Assembly: GCA_002395605.1 (NCBI GenBank)
Contig: DGXO01000052.1
Location: forward strand, 1-7,778
DNA: 7,778 nucleotides
Direction of reading: 5' to 3'
From: Bacteroidales bacterium UBA4230
GTDB taxonomy: Bacteria > Bacteroidota > Bacteroidia > Bacteroidales > UBA932
In this document: positions 6,335 through 7,778 of the stretch, piece after piece
Position numbering within the stretch: the first letter of the stretch is position 1
How the letters are laid out: every line of letters begins with the position of its first letter
The notes under the pieces: generated by a model
Told to the model about the DNA's origin: nothing
The model's database searches: none
The model's input: only the letters and a program-made list of their open reading frames with translations
Position numbers and translations under genes: made by a program

Positions 6335-7150
6335 TTATTCAGCTACGGGTACGGGGGCCGGTACGGGAGTGGGTTCTGCGGGAATGACGGGGGCAACAGG
6401 CTGGGGTGCATCGGGCACCTCAATCTCCTGCTGGGCCTCAATGTGCTCCTGGGCGGCTTCGGCCTTCTCTACGGCGGCTTCGGCCTTTGCCTGGGCGGCC
6501 TCAGCGGCCTTCTGGGCCTTTATGAGGTCTTCCTGCTTGCTGGCTATGTTCTGCTGCTCCTTGAGGTCTTTCTTGCCCTGGGAAACTTCCTTCTTGGCGG
6601 CCTGAATGTCCTTCTTAGCTGCGTTTATGTCTTTCTTTGCAACAGCGATTTCCTTTTTCAGGGAATCCATGGTTTTCTTGTTCTGGTTCACCTTTGCTTC
6701 GGCATCCTTGTATTCTTTCTTGGAGTCTGCAAGGTCTTCGTTGAGCTCTTTGAGTTCATCTTCAAGGGCCTTTACGGCCATTTTGTCGGCGGAATCAAAC
6801 TTGCCGTCATCCACTTTGCGGGCTTTCTTTTCAAGCTTGACGGCGTTCTTCTTGGCCTTGATGACGTCCTGCTTTGCCTTGAGGGCCTGCTTCATTACTC
6901 CAAGGGATTTCTTGCCCTGGTTGTACTGCTCCTTTGCCTTGTCAAACTGGCCTTCCAGCTTGGAGATGTGGGACTGGCTCTGGGAAATCTGCTGGTCGGC
7001 CTTACGCTGGGTTTCGGAGAGTTCCTTCTGCTTCTGCTGAAGGTTCTGCTCTGCGGCCTCGATGGCTTCCTTGTTGGTCTGGGCCTGGGCGGCGGTCACC
7101 GAGAGTGCAATTGCAGCAAGGGCTGCGATAACGATACGTACCTGTTTCAT
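6335..7150 (-). CDS. Secreted lysine/alanine-rich coiled-coil protein of unknown function
   Basis: I do not recognise a named family. The 271-residue protein begins with a clear Sec signal peptide (MKQVRIVIAALAAIALSVTA, likely cleaved after AQA near residue 23). There is no cysteine in the lipobox position, so it is probably a soluble periplasmic or loosely bound protein and not a lipoprotein. Residues about 25-243 are almost wholly charged or Gln/Ala-rich and should form a long coiled coil. Residues 165-199 are five successive heptads, each starting with KK (KKEIAVA, KKDINAA, KKDIQAA, KKEVSQG, KKDLKEQ). Residues 211-242 are an Ala/Glu-rich helix, encoded with a 15-bp direct repeat (6452-6466 and 6473-6487). 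The tail 245-269 is Pro/Val/Ala-rich, as in TonB-like or wall-spanning linkers. It is first in the leftward unit, 9 bases before gpmI. A periplasmic spacer or scaffold role is possible but is only inference. Confidence 0.85.
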   Translation of the reverse strand: MKQVRIVIAALAAIALSVTAAQAQTNKEAIEAAEQNLQQKQKELSETQRKADQQISQSQSHISKLEGQFDKAKEQYNQGKKSLGVMKQALKAKQDVIKAKKNAVKLEKKARKVDDGKFDSADKMAVKALEDELKELNEDLADSKKEYKDAEAKVNQNKKTMDSLKKEIAVAKKDINAAKKDIQAAKKEVSQGKKDLKEQQNIASKQEDLIKAQKAAEAAQAKAEAAVEKAEAAQEHIEAQQEIEVPDAPQPVAPVIPAEPTPVPAPVPVAE

Positions 7151-7181
7151 ATAATAATAGCTATTTTAGTTTTCTAACCTG

Positions 7182-7214
7182 CAAATTTAATCATTTTTTC
7201 CCTATATTTGTAAA
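7182..7214 (-). promoter_or_regulatory. Candidate promoter for the coiled-coil protein-gpmI-lpxD unit
   Basis: On the minus strand TAAATTTG (7189-7182) matches the Bacteroidetes -7 element TAnnTTTG. A TTTA (7214-7211), three of four to the -33 TTTG, lies 21 bases upstream. Transcription would start near 7175, about 25 bases before the ATG at 7150. The sequence before the ATG is A/T-rich with no Shine-Dalgarno, as is common in this phylum. The -33 match is weak. Confidence 0.5.
7203..7210 (+). promoter_or_regulatory. Candidate -7 element for rimP
   Basis: TATATTTG matches TAnnTTTG and lies 18 bases before the rimP ATG, giving a very short leader. No convincing TTTG is found 19-21 bases upstream. 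It overlaps the footprint of the divergent coiled-coil promoter, so the two transcripts may compete or be controlled together. Confidence 0.45.
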
Positions 7215-7228
7215 GTTAATCGAAAGCT

Positions 7229-7696
7229 ATGACTAAAGAAGCAATTATAGAGGCCATATCGGCCACAATAGAGGAAAGGGGCTGCTTCCTTGTTGAAGTG
7301 ACCGTAAGCCCGGACAACGACATTGAGATTGTGATTGAGAAAGAGCAGGGAGACGTAGACTGGGAAGACTGCGCAGCCATAGACAAAGTGATGCACGAAG
7401 CCTTCGACCAAGACGTTGAGGACTACGCACTTACGGTTTCTTCGGCCGGGCTGGACAGGCCGTTCAAGGTTTACAAGCAGTATGTCAAGGCTCTTGGCAC
7501 AAAAGTGGACGTCAAGTTCAAGGGCGGGAAACGCCTCACCGCAACCCTTTCGGCCGCAACGGAAGATTCCGTAACGCTCCTCTACTCTGCCATGGAGGCC
7601 GTGGAAGGCAAAAAGAAGAAGGTTAAGGTGGAGCATGAGGACAGCTTCGGCCTGTCCGAAATCAACTCCGTGACACCCTACATAGAATTTGAATAG
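7229..7696 (+). CDS. rimP: Ribosome maturation factor RimP
   Basis: RimP is a small cytoplasmic protein that binds the maturing 30S subunit and promotes assembly around S12. The 155-residue protein shows an N-terminal alpha/beta domain (about 1-80) with LVEVTVSPDNDIEIVIEK, then the family signature SSAGLDRPF at 71-79 (often SSPGLDRPL), and a C-terminal SH3-like beta domain (about 85-155). Length is as usual. The ATG at 7229 puts the helix MTKEAIIEAISATIEERG at the N-terminus, as expected. In many bacteria rimP is followed by nusA and infB; here a strong promoter and a hairpin follow the stop before the window ends, so that continuation is not visible. It is divergent from the coiled-coil gene. 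Confidence 0.93.
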   Translation: MTKEAIIEAISATIEERGCFLVEVTVSPDNDIEIVIEKEQGDVDWEDCAAIDKVMHEAFDQDVEDYALTVSSAGLDRPFKVYKQYVKALGTKVDVKFKGGKRLTATLSAATEDSVTLLYSAMEAVEGKKKKVKVEHEDSFGLSEINSVTPYIEFE

Positions 7697-7703
7697 GCGG
7701 CAT

Positions 7704-7734
7704 TTTGTTTTTTAAGGAAAATTTGCTACCTTTG
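7704..7734 (+). promoter_or_regulatory. Strong Bacteroidetes-type promoter downstream of rimP
   Basis: TTTG (7704-7707) and TACCTTTG (7727-7734) are spaced by exactly 19 bases, a full consensus match. The spacer is A/T-rich (TTTTTTAAGGAAAATTTGC). Transcription would begin at about 7740. This form, with an A/T-rich spacer and TTTGCACCC after the -7 box, recalls promoters of highly expressed stable RNA or translation genes in Bacteroidetes (recollection, not a search). Confidence 0.75.
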
Positions 7735-7747
7735 CACCCGTGAACGA

Positions 7748-7778
7748 GATAGAGGACGCCGGTCCCCTATCTTTTTTT
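7748..7778 (+). terminator. Terminator-like hairpin with T tract immediately after the promoter
   Basis: Bases 7748-7757 pair with 7762-7771 (GATAGAGGAC with GTCCCCTATC; a single A-C mismatch at 7753/7766) around the loop GCCG. A run of seven T (7772-7778) follows to the window edge. This is the shape of an intrinsic terminator. It may end rimP transcripts, or act as a leader attenuator or the 3' end of a very short RNA from the promoter at 7704-7734. The T tract may continue beyond the window. Confidence 0.65.

Noticed and set aside
6452..6487. 15-bp direct repeat as a mobile or CRISPR-like signal
   Set aside because: It reflects a repeated Ala/Glu heptad in the coiled-coil gene; spacing is 21 bp, a whole heptad, and no array exists.
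6443..7177. 244-codon Leu/Gly-rich rightward frame that looks like a membrane protein
   Set aside because: It is the reverse of the Lys/Glu/Ala-rich coiled-coil gene, which naturally gives Leu, Phe and Gly codons. The coiled-coil frame has a signal peptide, tight operon spacing and heptad periodicity, so it is the real one.
7740..7778. Possible GTG-initiated frame (VNEIEDAGPLSFF) at the right edge
   Set aside because: Only 13 codons are visible, they coincide with a hairpin and T tract, and they do not resemble the N-terminus of NusA or another known protein.

Overview
The window looks like a chromosomal core segment from a member of the Bacteroidales, probably an uncultured gut-type lineage. 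Three things point there. Two promoters match the Bacteroidetes form TTTG-N19-TAnnTTTG exactly. Start codons lack Shine-Dalgarno sequences. The gene families (a WbqC-like protein, a DUF3078-like tail, a lipid A cluster in the order lpxD-lpxC-lpxA) are typical of the order. Composition is moderately GC-rich, which creates many long antisense reading frames that are not genes. No phage, CRISPR, tRNA or rRNA signature was seen.

Layout. Bases 1-1352 read rightward: the C-terminal tail of a probable outer-membrane protein, then tilS (tRNA-Ile lysidine synthase) 4 bases later. The middle of tilS carries an in-frame block of repetitive DNA: a short dispersed-type repeat followed by a 144-bp element with 25-31 bp inverted ends. 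A perfect 20-bp inverted repeat at 1354-1399 separates tilS from the convergent leftward genes and probably terminates both.

Bases 7150 down to 1419 read leftward as a compact gene string: a secreted coiled-coil protein, gpmI (cofactor-independent phosphoglycerate mutase), lpxD, lpxC, lpxA and a WbqC-like gene. All junctions are 1-9 bases except lpxD-lpxC, where a strong promoter overlaps the lpxD tail and starts a second transcription unit (lpxC-lpxA-wbqC). LpxA, LpxC and LpxD are three of the first enzymes of lipid A synthesis. LpxA acylates UDP-GlcNAc, LpxC deacetylates the product and LpxD adds the second acyl chain. In this window LpxC is a stand-alone enzyme, without the FabZ dehydratase domain usually fused to it in Bacteroidetes.

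From 7229 rimP (30S ribosome maturation factor) reads rightward, divergent from the coiled-coil gene across a 78-bp region with a candidate promoter in each direction. After rimP there is a very strong promoter followed within about 14 bases by a terminator-like hairpin and a T tract. The window ends there, so whether this is a tiny RNA, a leader or an attenuator cannot be decided here. There is no gene-free stretch over 300 bases. I see no clear new multi-gene system. The most unusual points are the repeat block inside tilS and the promoter-hairpin arrangement at the right edge.
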